64,000 nucleotides of DNA from Megascapheus bottae (GCA_024803745.1 JANJXV010000013.1:17881001-17945000), one strand, 5' to 3'. Positions 1-11,180 are shown, counted from the stretch's first letter. Notes: generated by a model not told the origin, from the letters alone. Numbers and translations are program-made.

Positions 1-398
1 TAATAATTTATTTTGTGAAGTTATTCCAACTAATTCACAAAGGCATAAATATTTGGTAATTTCTTATCATAGTTTTCATAACAATGTACCAGTCTGTGTA
101 TCTGAATATGTCAGTGAAGAAATGGTAAAAAAGCTAAAACATTTATGAAACAACATGTAGTGATGATACTTAAAATGGTCAAAATGATGATATAGACATC
201 TTTGCTTTCCTGAAAAGGTTCTCGATATGTATACAGAGGTTTTCAAATAACATATATGTCATGATTTATTGTATTAAATATGAAATATTAGATATACAGA
301 TAACTTGTGGTAGTTGGTATTGGTTATTTCTTGCTGATAAGATTCCAGGTGCTTTAACAAAATGTATGTCTTTATTTGCAAATAAAAATATAAAAGCA

Positions 399-583
399 TG
401 TTGAGTGAGACAAGTCAAGACCTAAGGAACAAAAGGCACATGGTATCCTTAATATGTGGCTATTAAATCCAAAGACTACAAGAGCGAGGATTCAATAACT
501 GCATACCCAAAGCTATGGACATGGTAATGGAAATATAAACATAACTATATAGACATAAAAACCTATGACTCTATAGACAATAT
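399..583 (+). mobile_element. L1 3' end, second lineage, truncated
   Basis: This stretch matches the 3' end of the L1 at 50125-52400 almost base for base, from the last ORF2 codons (around 'gagtgagacaagtcaagacc') through the short 3' UTR to 'cctatgactctatagaca'. It is a 5'-truncated plus-strand fragment that runs into the TA repeat at 581. Confidence 0.75.
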
Positions 584-610
584 ATGTATATATATATATA
601 TATATATATG
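581..610. repeat. (TA)n microsatellite
   Basis: An almost pure run of TA dinucleotides of about 30 bp sits at the junction between two L1 fragments. Confidence 0.95.
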
Positions 611-629
611 CTAAGAAATGTATCCCATT

Positions 630-2110
630 CAAAATAGGCTGACATCTCTTCAACAAATGGTGGTGGCAGAACTGGTTAAGCACTTGCACAAAACTAAAGT
701 TGGATCCTTCTTCGTCACCCTGCACTAGGATTAACTCCAAATGGATCAAAGACCTCGAGGTAAAAACTGACACACTGAAAACTTTACAGGAAGGAATAGG
801 AGATACACTAGGCCTCCTTGGCACAGGTTGACACTTTCTTAATAAGGACCAAGAAACACACCAAATCAGAGAAAGGCTGGATAAGTGGGACTGCATTAAA
901 CTGCAGAGCTTTTGTATGGCAAAGGACATAGCTAGTAAATTAATTAGGAAGCCTACAGAGTGGGAGAAGATCTTCACCAACCATAAAACGGACAAAGGCC
1001 TCATATCTAAAATATATCAACAGCTCAAGCAATTGAATCACTCCAAAGCTAATCTCCAAAGTAACAACCATCCCATTAAAAGATGGGCCAAAGACTTAAA
1101 GAGAGTCTTCTCTGAAGAAGAAATAAAAATGGCCCATAGACACATGAAGAAATGCTAGACATCTCTGGTCATAAGAGAAATGAAAATCAAAACAACTCTA
1201 AGATTCCACCTCACTCCAGGTGAGAATGGCCAGGATCAAGAAAACTAACAACAGATGCTGGAGGGGATGTGGCCAGGAGGGATCACCATTACACTGTTGG
1301 TGGGAGTGCAAACTTGTTCAACCACTATGGAAAGCAGCATGGCAGTTCCTTAAAAAACTAAACATAGAACTCCCCTATGACCCAGCAATTCCACTACTTG
1401 GCATTTACCCAATCATCCAGAAACAAGGACATAGTAAATCCACTAGCACAACGATGTTCATTGCAGCACTATTTACCGTAGCAAAGATATGGAACCAACC
1501 TAGATGTCCCTCAGTTGATGAGTGGATCAACAAGATGTGGTATTTATATAATGGAATTCTATGCTGCTGTCAGAAAGAACGACATCGCTCCATTTGTAAG
1601 GAAATGGAAAGACTTAGAAAAAATCATATTAAGTGAAGTAAGCCAGACTCAAAGGAACATAGACCCAAGAGTCTCCCTCATTTGTCATAATCAGTAGAAA
1701 CCTTGGGCTCTACTAGCAGAGATTTATAATAGAACAAAATCTAGATACATAAGGCCATATAGTATGATGCTAAATGTAAGGATCTCCAGGATATAGAAAC
1801 AAAAGCCATATAATGAGTGATTGTTGTCCTTAATGTACTACGTTATCTCTCATCTCTTTTGCTGTCCCTTGGTTATTTCACATTGTTTCAATATTTCACC
1901 TTGTTATCTGATATATTTTATATATGCTTAATTGGTTATTTGAAATTGGATAGAGAAAGGGGGAACATCAAGATAAGCGGGGGGCGGGGGAGAGGGAAAT
2001 GGGGACCATGACATGAGAAAGGGTATCAATGTTTGTGAAGTAATGTACCTTCTATCTGGTGAATATAATGTAACCCTTCTGTTAATTACAATAAAAAAAT
2101 ATATGGAAAA
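630..2110 (+). mobile_element. 5'-truncated L1 (main lineage), ORF2 3' part plus 3' UTR
   Basis: The plus strand encodes the C-terminal part of L1 ORF2, broken into short ORFs (916-1158, 1220-1636). The second contains the typical Cys/His-rich C-terminal segment with [23 protein letters not shown] and DPAIPLLGIYP. A stop near 1156 and frameshifts near 1550 inactivate it. A 3' UTR with a G-rich tract at about 1977-2007 and an 'aataaaaaaatatatgg' tail ends the element. The same 3' end recurs at least ten times in the window, so this is the dominant recent L1 lineage. Confidence 0.9.
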
Positions 2111-3750
2111 AAGAAAGAAAGATATATGCTGACATCCTTAGTCAAAATTCTACCCTACTTCATAACTCCATTATAACCATCCATTTCAGTGAGGAGTGAC
2201 AGCCACAGATGTAGGACTCAATTGTTTTATTATCTTGAATCAGTTGTATAAGGGAGATGTCATTTAACAAAGCAGTGTGTGAGAACAATGCGTCTTTATC
2301 TGTCACCCCTTCAACAATCTCATCCCTCTTGGATCCACCCTTTGCCGTCCTTTTTAAATTTAGTCGTCTATGCAATGAATTCTTGACTGCATCCCCTCCC
2401 CCCACACGTCCCCTTCATTGTCAACTCCTCTCTCCTTGACCCCATCCTCTCTTGCAAGTTCACATTTCTTTGTGTTTATTTTGTTGGACTTTGGCTTATT
2501 CTTCCAACAAAAATCTCCTAAGCTTCTCATAGTGTCTATTATAATTCCATTGATTCGTCTGGAGGTGCTTGCATGCCAACCAGGGTGTTTACTTCTAGAA
2601 TTATAGTTACGTCCTATCGACCACTTATGAGAGAAGCCCTATAACTTTTGTTTCTCTGGGAAGCAGGAATTGATTTTTAAAAGATTCAGCCACAATCTTA
2701 ACATACAGAAAGTATGAACAACGATGCTGTGGAGAGAGGGGAAGGATGAGACAATGAAGGAATGATGCTAGACCTGCAGACCTGTCTGATTAGAAGACCA
2801 CTGGCCACAGGAATGATACTTTAGCGGGGAGATACTTTAGCACACAGATACTGGGTGTTCAAACTTTCAACACTGAGCCTTAAATGAAGTACTGTAATCA
2901 TATGGTTTTTAATAGAAATAATATAGTTCCATATAACCCTTACATTTTCAGTTGTATCCCTGCTTTACTCAGCTTAATTTCTGAAGAGTCCAAGAAGTTA
3001 CTGAGAGGCAGTTTGATGTAATAAAAAGAAACATCAAAATGAGAATCAAAGATCTTTTTACCCACCAACTAGCAATGTTTCTAGACAAATCAACTACTTC
3101 TCTGCTCAGAGCTCATCTTATTCTGCTCGAAGACCTGAATGCCACCTTTCAAAGTCTTCCCTCACTTCTAGCCCTCAGAAATAAGAAAGAAATTAAGTCC
3201 TGCTGCTCTCACTTCTCTGGTGGTCACCATCCTTCTAGTGCCTGGGAAATCACACAACTCATTGAACTCATTTCTTTTTCCTTTTTTTAGTAATAAAAAT
3301 TGAGTAAAGAGTAATTTTAAGTTGTTCAGAACTCTTTTAATCTGGAATGGACATTGTCATATCTCATTCTGTTATCTGCTTTGGACTTAACTGCTGTAAA
3401 GAGTACAAGAAGAATCTGCTCAGAACATGCTGAGATATCACTGCAAAAGATCTGGGTCTCTGTTAGGGGTATTAAAACCCTACACTCGCCAGACATGGGC
3501 CTCTTCTGACACTCCAAGCACTTTCCATACCTGGGTGTATCGCCTCATTTTACAATAGTGAATACTGTTTCTACACGGCAATGAGGGGCATGGCAACACA
3601 TCCTGAACAAACAGTATGTGATGGTACAGTTCAAACCCAAGAGAAGCTGCTTTTCTTTTCAGAGGTGCACACACTATTGGAAAACCTGTACATTGCAACT
3701 ATGTGAAAAAGTTTAGTTGTTGATCAGTTTTGTTGTTGTGGTTGTTGTTG
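2111..3750. other. Intergenic, no recognised gene
   Basis: The reading frames here are short, in low-complexity contexts and without recognisable domains. I see no exon, RNA gene or clear repeat. Confidence 0.5.
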
Positions 3751-3754
3751 CTTT

Positions 3755-3954
3755 TGCCCATCCCGGGTCTTGAATTCAAGGTCTAGGCCCTGTCCCTAAT
3801 CCTCTATGCTCACTTCTTGATTTTTTTGTAATCGTTTAATTAGAGATAAGAGTCTCACAGACTTTTCTGCACCAGCTGGCTTTGAACCACTATCCTCAAT
3901 TCTCAGCCTCCTGAGTATCTAGGATTATAGGCGTGAGATACCAGTACCCGGCTT
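3755..3954 (-). mobile_element. Type A dimeric SINE (B1-like left arm), old copy
   Basis: Read on the minus strand this starts with a 7SL/B1-like arm (plus-strand 'gcctcctgagtatctaggattataggcgtgag') and ends with the right arm (plus-strand 'gggtcttgaattcaaggtctagg'). Many substitutions and an internal deletion suggest an old copy. Confidence 0.85.
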
Positions 3955-5780
3955 GATCGTTTTTTTAAAGGATCAAATGGATATACAGTCACCTGGGTAG
4001 CATGTTATTAGATCTAGCACAAAAGCCCTCTGGTTTATGCAGCATGCCCAAATGCTAAAGCCGGTTTGGGCTTGGAACTACTTCTGGGAAGCAGCAAGCA
4101 GCATAGTGGGGCTGAGGCCTATGGCTCCTCCATCCACAGAGACAGAGCTGCATCCCTGCCCTTCTCATTGTGGGAAAGCCCAGAGCTGGACACAGCAAAG
4201 GCTCCTTGCATAGTGCTGGAATGGACATCAATCAAAGCATTACCAGGGTATTACCTGGATTGCTCTTATTCAAAGTGCTCACAGGTAATAACAAGAAGCT
4301 AAGTCAAGCACCTCCATGGATTTCTTGCAGCCTGTATAGTCTCTGCCCCCTGCCCACACACACATGCTGGAACTCTGTGACAAGCTGCTCTCTGTGGGCC
4401 CTTCTGGCAAAGAATACGTATCAGCATAGATGTTTGACCTGCACAGCTCCTTTCATTTACATATCCTCTATAGTCTTAAACTACAAGATCAAATTACTCT
4501 CAGGATTCCCAAGGCACTAGAGTGGACAATTTCAATCCCATTTGAACCACTTAGTTTGTAGTGAAAATTAATTTTTAAGATGTAATATATGAAAACCTAA
4601 TAATTGCTAAAATGATGAAATAAGAGTTTTAAAAGAAAGAAACAGATGAGTAACAGATCATTCAAAAGGCTCTGTCACAAACATCATGATTAGAAAGAAA
4701 TTTTTTTTCAGAGCCTTTAAAGCATGTTTTTTAAAAGAAAATAAAGTTTGGAGTTTATTTACCTTTAAAAACAGGATCAAGCATTCTGTAATAAAATTGA
4801 TCTGAAGGTCAGGTTGAACTGACCTATCAGAGAGCTTATGTGCCCTTTAACTCATGTGAGTCTGACATTTTATATTTTCTTAAACCAACTACCTTGTGAG
4901 TTATATATCATTTTTAAATACCTTTCTGAGAGCCACTTTCTTGCTGGTCCCTGAGATCTTGCTAGTCTTCCCCTTACCCAGCTTACATGGTGTAGAAATG
5001 AGGGGAGTTTGTGGAGTCTGAGTTTTAAATAACTGGAGAAAATGGGTTCTTGCGATTTCCCCCTCCCCCTGGGATTTAAGACTAATCCTGTTATTGAGAA
5101 AATTGTGAGGATATTATTAGGAAGGCTACAGCACTTGTGCCCCCTTGCAAAACATTCACCAGAGCCTTCCCAGACTTGGCACACTCTTCAGACAACACTT
5201 TTGCTGAAGTATTTCTTTGTTCTTGAATGTCTTTCGAAAAGCACTGTCGATCTCTCAAAGGATAAGTCCAGTAGAAAAATAACACCAAAGAAAGACATTA
5301 AGCCAGACAGGCCAAAAGAAAATTATTCTCCCCACCCTCCCTCTCAGGCCTCCTCCATCACATTCATCCCCTGTATTGCCCGAGATTGTGTAGGCTCCTG
5401 GGATCCTCCATCCTAAGCTCCTGGAGGATAGCAAATGCATCCTGATGATGTGCTGGATGGCTGCTTCTCTCATTTCCCTTGTACTTCCATTTCTCCTCCA
5501 GTTGTATGCTGTACCCTTGTGGTGCTTACAGGACAGTACAGGAGAGGCTTTGTGCCTCTGAAACTATCCTCAGACAGAATGGATCAACAGAGGAGATTGA
5601 AGGTGGCATGGCCACCTGAAAACATTCTGGGGTGAGGGGTTCTGAGGGGCCAAAAATCCATCCCAATGTGTGAAATGGACATATTCAGCAGGCTCTTTAA
5701 CTACATTATAGCACCTCCCCACTGCACATTCAAGGGTCCCTACCTATGCAGGGAGAGGCACCTGTGTCACGTGAACTTAG
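3955..5780. other. Intergenic, no recognised gene
   Basis: Open frames of 66-124 codons at 4066-4520 and 4870-5635 overlap on both strands, show no known domain and have no splice or start context I would trust. They look like chance ORFs. Confidence 0.5.
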
Positions 5781-6014
5781 AAGACATATTTTTTCTTTTT
5801 TTCATATATTTTTATTGTAATTAATAGAAGGGTTACATTATATTCATCAGATAGGGGGTGCATTACTTCACAAATATTGATACTCTTTCTCATGTCATGG
5901 CCCCATTTCCCTGCTCTCCTCCCCCCCCACAACTTGATTTCCCCCTTCCCTCTCCTATTTCAAATAACCAATTAAGCATACATAAAATGTATCAGATAGA
6001 AGACATAATTTTTT
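5781..6014 (-). mobile_element. L1 3' UTR insertion with target-site duplication
   Basis: A minus-strand, 5'-truncated L1 3' end of about 215 bp carries the poly-T side at 5790-5805 and the C-rich complement of the G-rich UTR tract at about 5915-5935. It is bracketed by near-identical direct repeats 'tagaagacata' at about 5780 and 5997, as expected for target-primed reverse transcription. Confidence 0.9.
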
Positions 6015-6815
6015 TTTCAGTTGACTTATCATGGTATCCATTAGTCTGTAGAAGACTTTGTTGGGATAGCTCAGAAAGGCAGCTCAAGTCAACTCTGTGA
6101 CCAAGGCTGAGCAGAGAAGATTAAAGACCTAACCTTTAAGGGAAAATATGTTCACAACTTGGCCCATTTGGGATGATGCACCCACTTCCAAAAGCATTCT
6201 CTCTTGCGCTTTCATCCAATCCATATTGGGTGATAAGCAAATGTACTTTGGTTAGATATAATCCCTATTCAAAAGAATCTCACAGTCTAGCCAAAAGAAG
6301 AGAAAATGCATCGCGTGTTTTCTGATGAAAAATTCATGTGCTTTTATGGATCTAATTTCCCCCTGCTTTCTTCATGGTCACCACCATCCTACTTTAGTTT
6401 CCCCAAGTAACTTCCTTGAATATGAGAAGTAAGTTTCTCTGTGCTCTTGTCAGCCTGAAATAAGTTTATTCTGGTTTCACTCTTGATTGATCATTTGAGA
6501 AGAAATACATTTCCAGACTGAAAATCTTCCTTCCTCTGAGAAATGTGGCAGCATTGCTCCCCAATTATTGAACAAATGCTGTCGCATTATGACATGTGTT
6601 TTTTCAGGTTTGGAAAGTTTCTCCATCTGTAATTGGGATTTTTTTTCTTTTTGTGCTACTATACCATTTTATTGCTAAACCAGAGAGGTTTTGTCATCTA
6701 TAAATGTATTTCAAACTGAAAATCCATCTTTATTACACAGGGATTTTCCTGTGTAATTTAATAATTTGCCCTATTATTAGTTCCTGAAAGTTTACTTTAT
6801 TCTCCAATTGTTACT
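6015..6815. other. Intergenic, no recognised feature
   Basis: Unique-looking AT-rich DNA. Nothing supportable was seen. Confidence 0.5.
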
Positions 6816-6819
6816 TTCT

Positions 6820-7130
6820 TTAGTACTGAGACTCAAACCCAGGTCTTCATATATGCCAGGTGAGAGCTTCATCACTGAGCCTACACCCTTAACCATACAA
6901 TTGTGTGTGTACGTGCCAGTACCGCGGCTTAAACTCAGGCCCTCGTTCTTTTGTTTGGCTTTTTTGCTCAAAGCTGGCATTCTACCATTTGTGCCACACC
7001 TCCACTTACAGTGCTTTGGTAGTTAATTGGAGGTAAGAGCCTCTCAGACTTTTCTTTCCAAGCTGGCTTTAAATTATGATCCTTAGATCTTAGCCTCCTG
7101 GGTAGCTAGGATTACAGGTATGAGCTAACA
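6820..7130 (-). mobile_element. Type A SINE adjoining an ID-like fragment
   Basis: Positions 6905-7128 hold a degenerate type A SINE on the minus strand (right arm at 6920-6990, B1-like arm at 7060-7128). Positions 6820-6890 resemble an ID-like arm in the same orientation. Both are well diverged. Confidence 0.75.
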
Positions 7131-7610
7131 GCTGAAAGCAAGGGAATCCTTAGTCTCAGATTCTTTGCATGAGGAGCTTCTAATTCAAGGTTTGTATAAA
7201 GTGTGCATGGTTGACAGAATCTAGGACATAAATCTGTGCTGCACTGGCAGAAAGGGAGAAACTTACCTCATAGTTTCTACTTCTGTTGAGAAGAGTGAAT
7301 TCTTCCTCCTATCACAAGTTAGAAGGCTAGTCCTCACAGCACTGGAAAACTATTTGATGGCTAAGCCACCAAAATGAATAACCACCATCTTCTAAATATG
7401 GCTCTAAAATATTTTCTGAGTATACATTTGACTTGGCCCAGAAGCTTTGGTTTATATTCTTGCCACTGATGATTTCAAAATTAGTTACTAGAATTTTTAT
7501 TCTATTTCTATTTTGAATATGGAGATAGGTTTTTTAATTCCCAAGTACATTATTATTTTAAGTCATGCTTTATTTTATTTATAGATGACAAACATGCATC
7601 AATGTAAGTC

Positions 7611-7616
7611 ATATGT
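7611..7616. repeat. Candidate 6-bp target-site duplication of the provirus (3' LTR side)
   Basis: 'atatgt' directly abuts the terminal inverted end of the LTR and recurs at 12728-12733, beyond the other end of the provirus. Six bases is the duplication length expected of betaretrovirus-type integrases. Confidence 0.55.
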
Positions 7617-7834
7617 TGTTGCTTCTCCGGGGAGCAACTCAGGAATGGGGAGGGACACACAGGGCCAGCCTGTAGTCCCCTGGGAGCTGAGCGAGATGGT
7701 AAGTATCGATGACCCAGCCCTCCCCCAATTACCAGGGAAGAAAAAACCACGCTGAGTCAGAAGCAGTGTTAACCATGAAAGCGCATCAGATCTCTCTTCT
7801 GATCTCTGCTGATCTGATCTGCTGTTCTCATCCC

Positions 7835-7840
7835 TTTATT
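7835..7840 (-). terminator. LTR polyadenylation signal AATAAA
   Basis: The minus strand reads ACAATAAAGGG, a canonical hexamer inside the LTR. It lies only about 16 bases downstream of the TATA-like box. Confidence 0.7.
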
Positions 7841-7855
7841 GTATCAGACAATTAG

Positions 7856-7862
7856 TTATATA
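7856..7862 (-). promoter_or_regulatory. LTR TATA-like box
   Basis: The minus strand reads CAGTATATAACTAATTG in the middle of the LTR. Position and sequence fit a retroviral U3 core promoter. Activity is not shown. Confidence 0.6.
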
Positions 7863-8152
7863 CTGTTGGGGTAGGAGAAGGTGGGAACTGGAAAGCTAGC
7901 CAATAGGAAGAGGGCCATTGTGCTACCACTAAGGGTCTGGATGGGGCTTTCAGGTACTGGGCAGGACAGGTGCAGGAAAGCGCGTGAGACCTGCGCTGCT
8001 TCGAGACCCGTGAAGCTGCGGGGGACTCAACTGAGTCACGCGTACACAGAGATGCCTTAAGAGAGGTATGCAAGGAGTGAATGCCTGGCCAAAGCCCTTT
8101 AATTGCCGCTGAGCCAGAATCAGGCCTCAGAGATGGAGATCAGGCCCCAACA

Positions 8153-8166
8153 ATTCCCCCTTTTTG
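8153..8166 (-). promoter_or_regulatory. Polypurine tract (plus-strand primer)
   Basis: The minus strand reads CAAAAAGGGGGAAT immediately before the LTR start TGTTGGGG. This is the expected layout of a retroviral 3' polypurine tract. Confidence 0.85.
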
Positions 8167-8289
8167 TTTATTAGAACAGGGGGGACAAGCCCGAAAAGCC
8201 CCTGTCTTAGGTCGTCTCCTTCAGGGGATCTTACCTGTCATTGAGTGCTCTGTGCCTTCTGTCCCACAGTACAGATCACCCTCGGGCCT

Positions 8290-8674
8290 GTCTTAGGTTG
8301 TCCCCGCTCCAGAGATCTTACCTGTCATTGGTTCTCGGGAGACATACAAGGGGAGTCCGAGGGATCCCTCCTCGTCATAGGGCTCTTCTTGGTCATAGGG
8401 GTCATTGGCATCAGTAGCGAGCCTCTGGTAATGCACCTGTACATTCATCAACTGAATGGATTCGTTCATCAACTGAATGGATTCTATCCTGCTTTGAATG
8501 AATTGTAACCTTATTGATAACACAGGGCCCAAAAGTTAAAAGTAAGAACAAGAGGGGTATAGGACCAAGAAATGGGAGGACATAGGGTAGCCATCTATGC
8601 AGTCTGGTCCAGAGGAAGTTGATGATGGGTATCTTGACTCCAAGAAGAAACAGGGTCAGCACTGTAAGGTCCAT
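8290..8674 (-). pseudogene. env remnant: start/signal-like segment joined to transmembrane C-terminus
   Basis: The frame opens with ATG at 8674, overlapping the pol stop. About 15 hydrophobic, signal-like residues follow, then the sequence passes directly to the membrane-spanning end of a TM subunit (LLFLLLTFGPCVIN). That motif is characteristic of gamma-type Env, which type D betaretroviruses also carry. All of the surface subunit and the TM ectodomain are missing. A frame change near 8505-8515 follows the membrane anchor. The cytoplasmic tail continues in the other frame to about 8293 and contains a 21-bp tandem duplication (8442-8483). Confidence 0.75.
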
Positions 8675-9580
8675 TATTTATTCTGATAAAGAAGAAGAGA
8701 GAGAGCCTCAGGAGGCAGAGAGCCTTCTGGGTCCTCATCAGTATTATTGGGGTCCCTCCGTATTTGGGGACAATATTTAAGATCCCTTGCAGGGACCCAA
8801 ATTGGCTTTGTTTCATTGGTGGGGAAAACACAACCAAATCCTCTTCCAGCTCTAATGAGGGGATCTGGGCCCCTCCACTCCCCATTAAGGGGGTCCTTCC
8901 ACTGGACATAGACAGTTCGATAGGGAATAGAGGTTGTCCAGTGTTTCTGGAAGGGTGAGAGGTGCTCCCCTTTGTCAAAATTTAAAATATTGAGAGTAAA
9001 CAAGGCCATCTTTAGCTGATCATGGGGGGGAGTGTTCCCCCTTTTTGTTTTATTAATTGAAATTTAAGGACATAGTTATATCTTTTTACTATTGCCTGTC
9101 CTCTGGGATTATGAGGGATGCCAGTAGTATGGGTAATTTGCCATTGTCTAAAGAAGTCATCAAGAGACTTACTTACAAAACACGGACCATTATCAGTTTT
9201 TATTTGGTCTGGCAATCCGAGAGTAGCAAAACATTGAAGAAAACGACTGATAGCATGTTTAGCTCTCTCCCCGGAATGGGCTGTAGCCCAACAGACATGG
9301 GAAAAGGTGTCTATTGTTAAAAAAGTGTATTAAGTTTTCCAAAAAAGGGAAAATGTGTAACATCCATTTGCCACAGATTATTAGGCCTAAGACCTCGAGG
9401 GTTAACACTGCCCATTTGGAGTGGTGGAACCTGTAAGAAAGGGTGGCATGACTTGCAGGTCCTAATAATCTTTTTTAGGTCTTTAACAGCAACTTGGGGA
9501 AATCGGTGGTGCAGTCCCCTCCAGTTGACATGCGTGAGCCGATGGAAAGAGATAGCCTCCTGTAAAGTGTAACATTCAGG
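8674..9580 (-). pseudogene. pol integrase region, frameshifted
   Basis: The zinc-binding domain (H-x3-H at FHRLTH, C-x2-C at TCKSC) lies at about 9545-9440. The core follows, with the first catalytic Asp in WQMDVTHF (about 9364), the second in IKTDNG (about 9195), and Lys at the third position (9084-9086) where a Glu is expected. The C-terminal DNA-binding domain occupies 9009-8674 with VQWKDPLNGEWRGPDPL. Frame changes fall at the A6 run at 9319-9324 and the G7 run at 9024-9030. With the Glu replaced, the enzyme would be inactive even if the frames were continuous. Confidence 0.88.
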
Positions 9581-9584
9581 ATTA

Positions 9585-10000
9585 GAGGCTAACTGGTCAG
9601 CGAGGGCATTGCCTTTGGTCAAAATACATGGAAGGCTTTGATGTCGCCTCAGATGTTGAATAAACATAGGAGCGATCCTTTGTTTGAGCAAATTTCTAGC
9701 TTGAATCATCAAAGGAGTGATGGGATTACTATCAAGTTTAATATGAGCTTCTATGAGGTTAGGTAACAAATTGACCACATACAGGCTATCTGAGAATAGG
9801 TTAAGAGGACCAGTAACCTCAGATAGAGCTAAGACCACAGCATAAAGTTCCTTAAATTGCACTGAGCCCTGTATTTCATGAGACAGGGTCACTGCAGGAG
9901 AAGAATTGCCTTTACCTGGGGAGAAAATAACAACAGAAGCCCCCTTCTTGCCTTCATCCGTGAATACGGTGGGGAAGGAGGGATCAGCTTCACTTAGAAA
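9585..10000 (-). pseudogene. pol RNase H domain
   Basis: An open frame from about 10000 down to the integrase carries all four expected acidic residues of a retroviral RNase H: Asp in VFTDEGKKGA (about 9958), Glu in QFKELYAV, Asp in LFSDSLYV and Asp in NALADQL (about 9597). The frame runs into the integrase zinc finger, as in an ordinary pol. It is separated from the upstream RT connection ORF by a frame change near 10013. Confidence 0.85.
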
Positions 10001-10012
10001 AAGTTTTGGAGG

Positions 10013-11180
10013 TCACCACTCCAGCTGACTAAAGGAGCGCATCCATTTATGGGGACCACAATGACAATCCACTTTACCTGGAAAGCCTTCCATGGCTATT
10101 GCTAGTCTAGCATTATTTCTTTGTAGCCAAGAGAAATCATTAATCCTAAAGGGGACAATAAGAGAGTGGGGTTCACTCCCAAAAAGACGAGTGGATAAAT
10201 CTCGTCCTTTGACAATACAATCTGCCATCTGGTCAATCATGGAGTAAACTCTAGGTGTTCCTCCGACTGACAGGTGAATCCAGTGAAGAGGTTCCCCTTC
10301 CTGGCATAAAAGGGCAGTAAGGAGGGTCTGTCCTGACAGGACATAGAGCGTTAGGGGCATAGCAGGATCATGCCTCTTTAAGGCTGCTTCATTGATAGCT
10401 AATTGAATTTTATTTAGAACCTCTTTATGATCAGCTGACAACGTTACTATGGAGGTCAGATCAGGACCCTTTAAGAGATCCAAAAGAGGTGTGAGGGTTG
10501 CAGTGGTTATAGAGATCCATGGCCTCATCCAATTGATTTCACCAAGAAGTTTTTGAAGTTGGGGCAGGGTGTAAGTGTCTTGGATAGATAATTGGGGTTT
10601 TAAAGGAGACACAACATCCAGTGTTAGGACAGATCCCAGGATTTTAAAAGGGGGTATCTTTGGATTTTTTCTGGGGCAATTTGGAAGCCATTATCTTTTA
10701 ACAGTTGGAGACATTTATTAAAAAGACAGTCTAAATGCTGAGTGTCTGGGCTTCCTATAATGATATCATCCATATATACATAGAAAAGTGAGCCTGTCTC
10801 CTCGTTAAGAGGGGATAAGACTCTAGACATATAGTCCTGACATATAGGAGGACTATTGGCCATACCTTGAGGTAGAACTGTCCATTTGAAACATAAATCA
10901 GGGCCTTTATAATTTAATGAAGGAAGGAAGAAGGCAAACTTCTCAGTGTCTTCCGGGTGGAGAGGAATAGAGAAAAAACAGTCTTTGATGTCTATGACTA
11001 TGAGATATTGGTCATTAGGAATGGCAGGTATCCAGGGCATCCCCCTTTGGGAGGGTCCCAAAAAGTTCCATCCTCTCATTTATTTTTCTCAAATCTTGGA
11101 GTAGTCTCCATTTGCCATTGGGCTTTTTAATCACAAATACTGGGGAGTTCCAAGGGCTCAGAGACTTTCTTTTTATGCTC
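10013..11180 (-). pseudogene. pol reverse transcriptase region, frameshifted and N-terminally truncated
   Basis: RT starts within the fingers ([21 protein letters not shown]) after the fusion to gag. The palm carries motif A (VIDIKDCFFSIPL), LPQGMANSP and the YMDD box at 10765-10776, so the visible catalytic Asp residues are intact. Thumb and connection lie in 10013-10612 (LPQLQKLLGEINWMRPWI). Frame changes fall at a G5 run on the minus strand (11041-11045) and at a C5 run on the minus strand (10650-10654). The N-terminal fingers and all of protease are absent. Confidence 0.9.

Larger units (their letters stand above)
7617..8152 (-). repeat. 3' LTR of the class II ERV
   Basis: The unit is about 536 bp. 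On the minus strand it begins TGTTGGGGCC and ends GAAGCAACA, giving short inverted TGTTG...CAACA ends. It begins directly after a polypurine tract and is followed by a candidate 6-bp host duplication. It contains a TATA-like box and an AATAAA. No second LTR copy was seen in the window. Confidence 0.88.

Noticed and set aside
916..1697. Several plus-strand ORFs with recognisable protein similarity
   Set aside because: They are broken pieces of L1 ORF2 and are recorded as part of the L1, not as host genes. The same holds at 18565-18807, 37815-38626 and 51375-52075.
5042..5416. 124-codon frame as a possible gene
   Set aside because: It overlaps three other frames on both strands, has no recognisable domain and carries low-complexity Pro/Ser/Lys segments.
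8081..8508. Plus-strand frames across the LTR and env remnant
   Set aside because: They run antisense to the provirus and match nothing known.
9024..9050. A second polypurine-like tract (AAAAAGGGGGAACA on the minus strand)
   Set aside because: It lies within integrase coding sequence and no LTR end follows, so it is probably just codons, although a central tract cannot be excluded.
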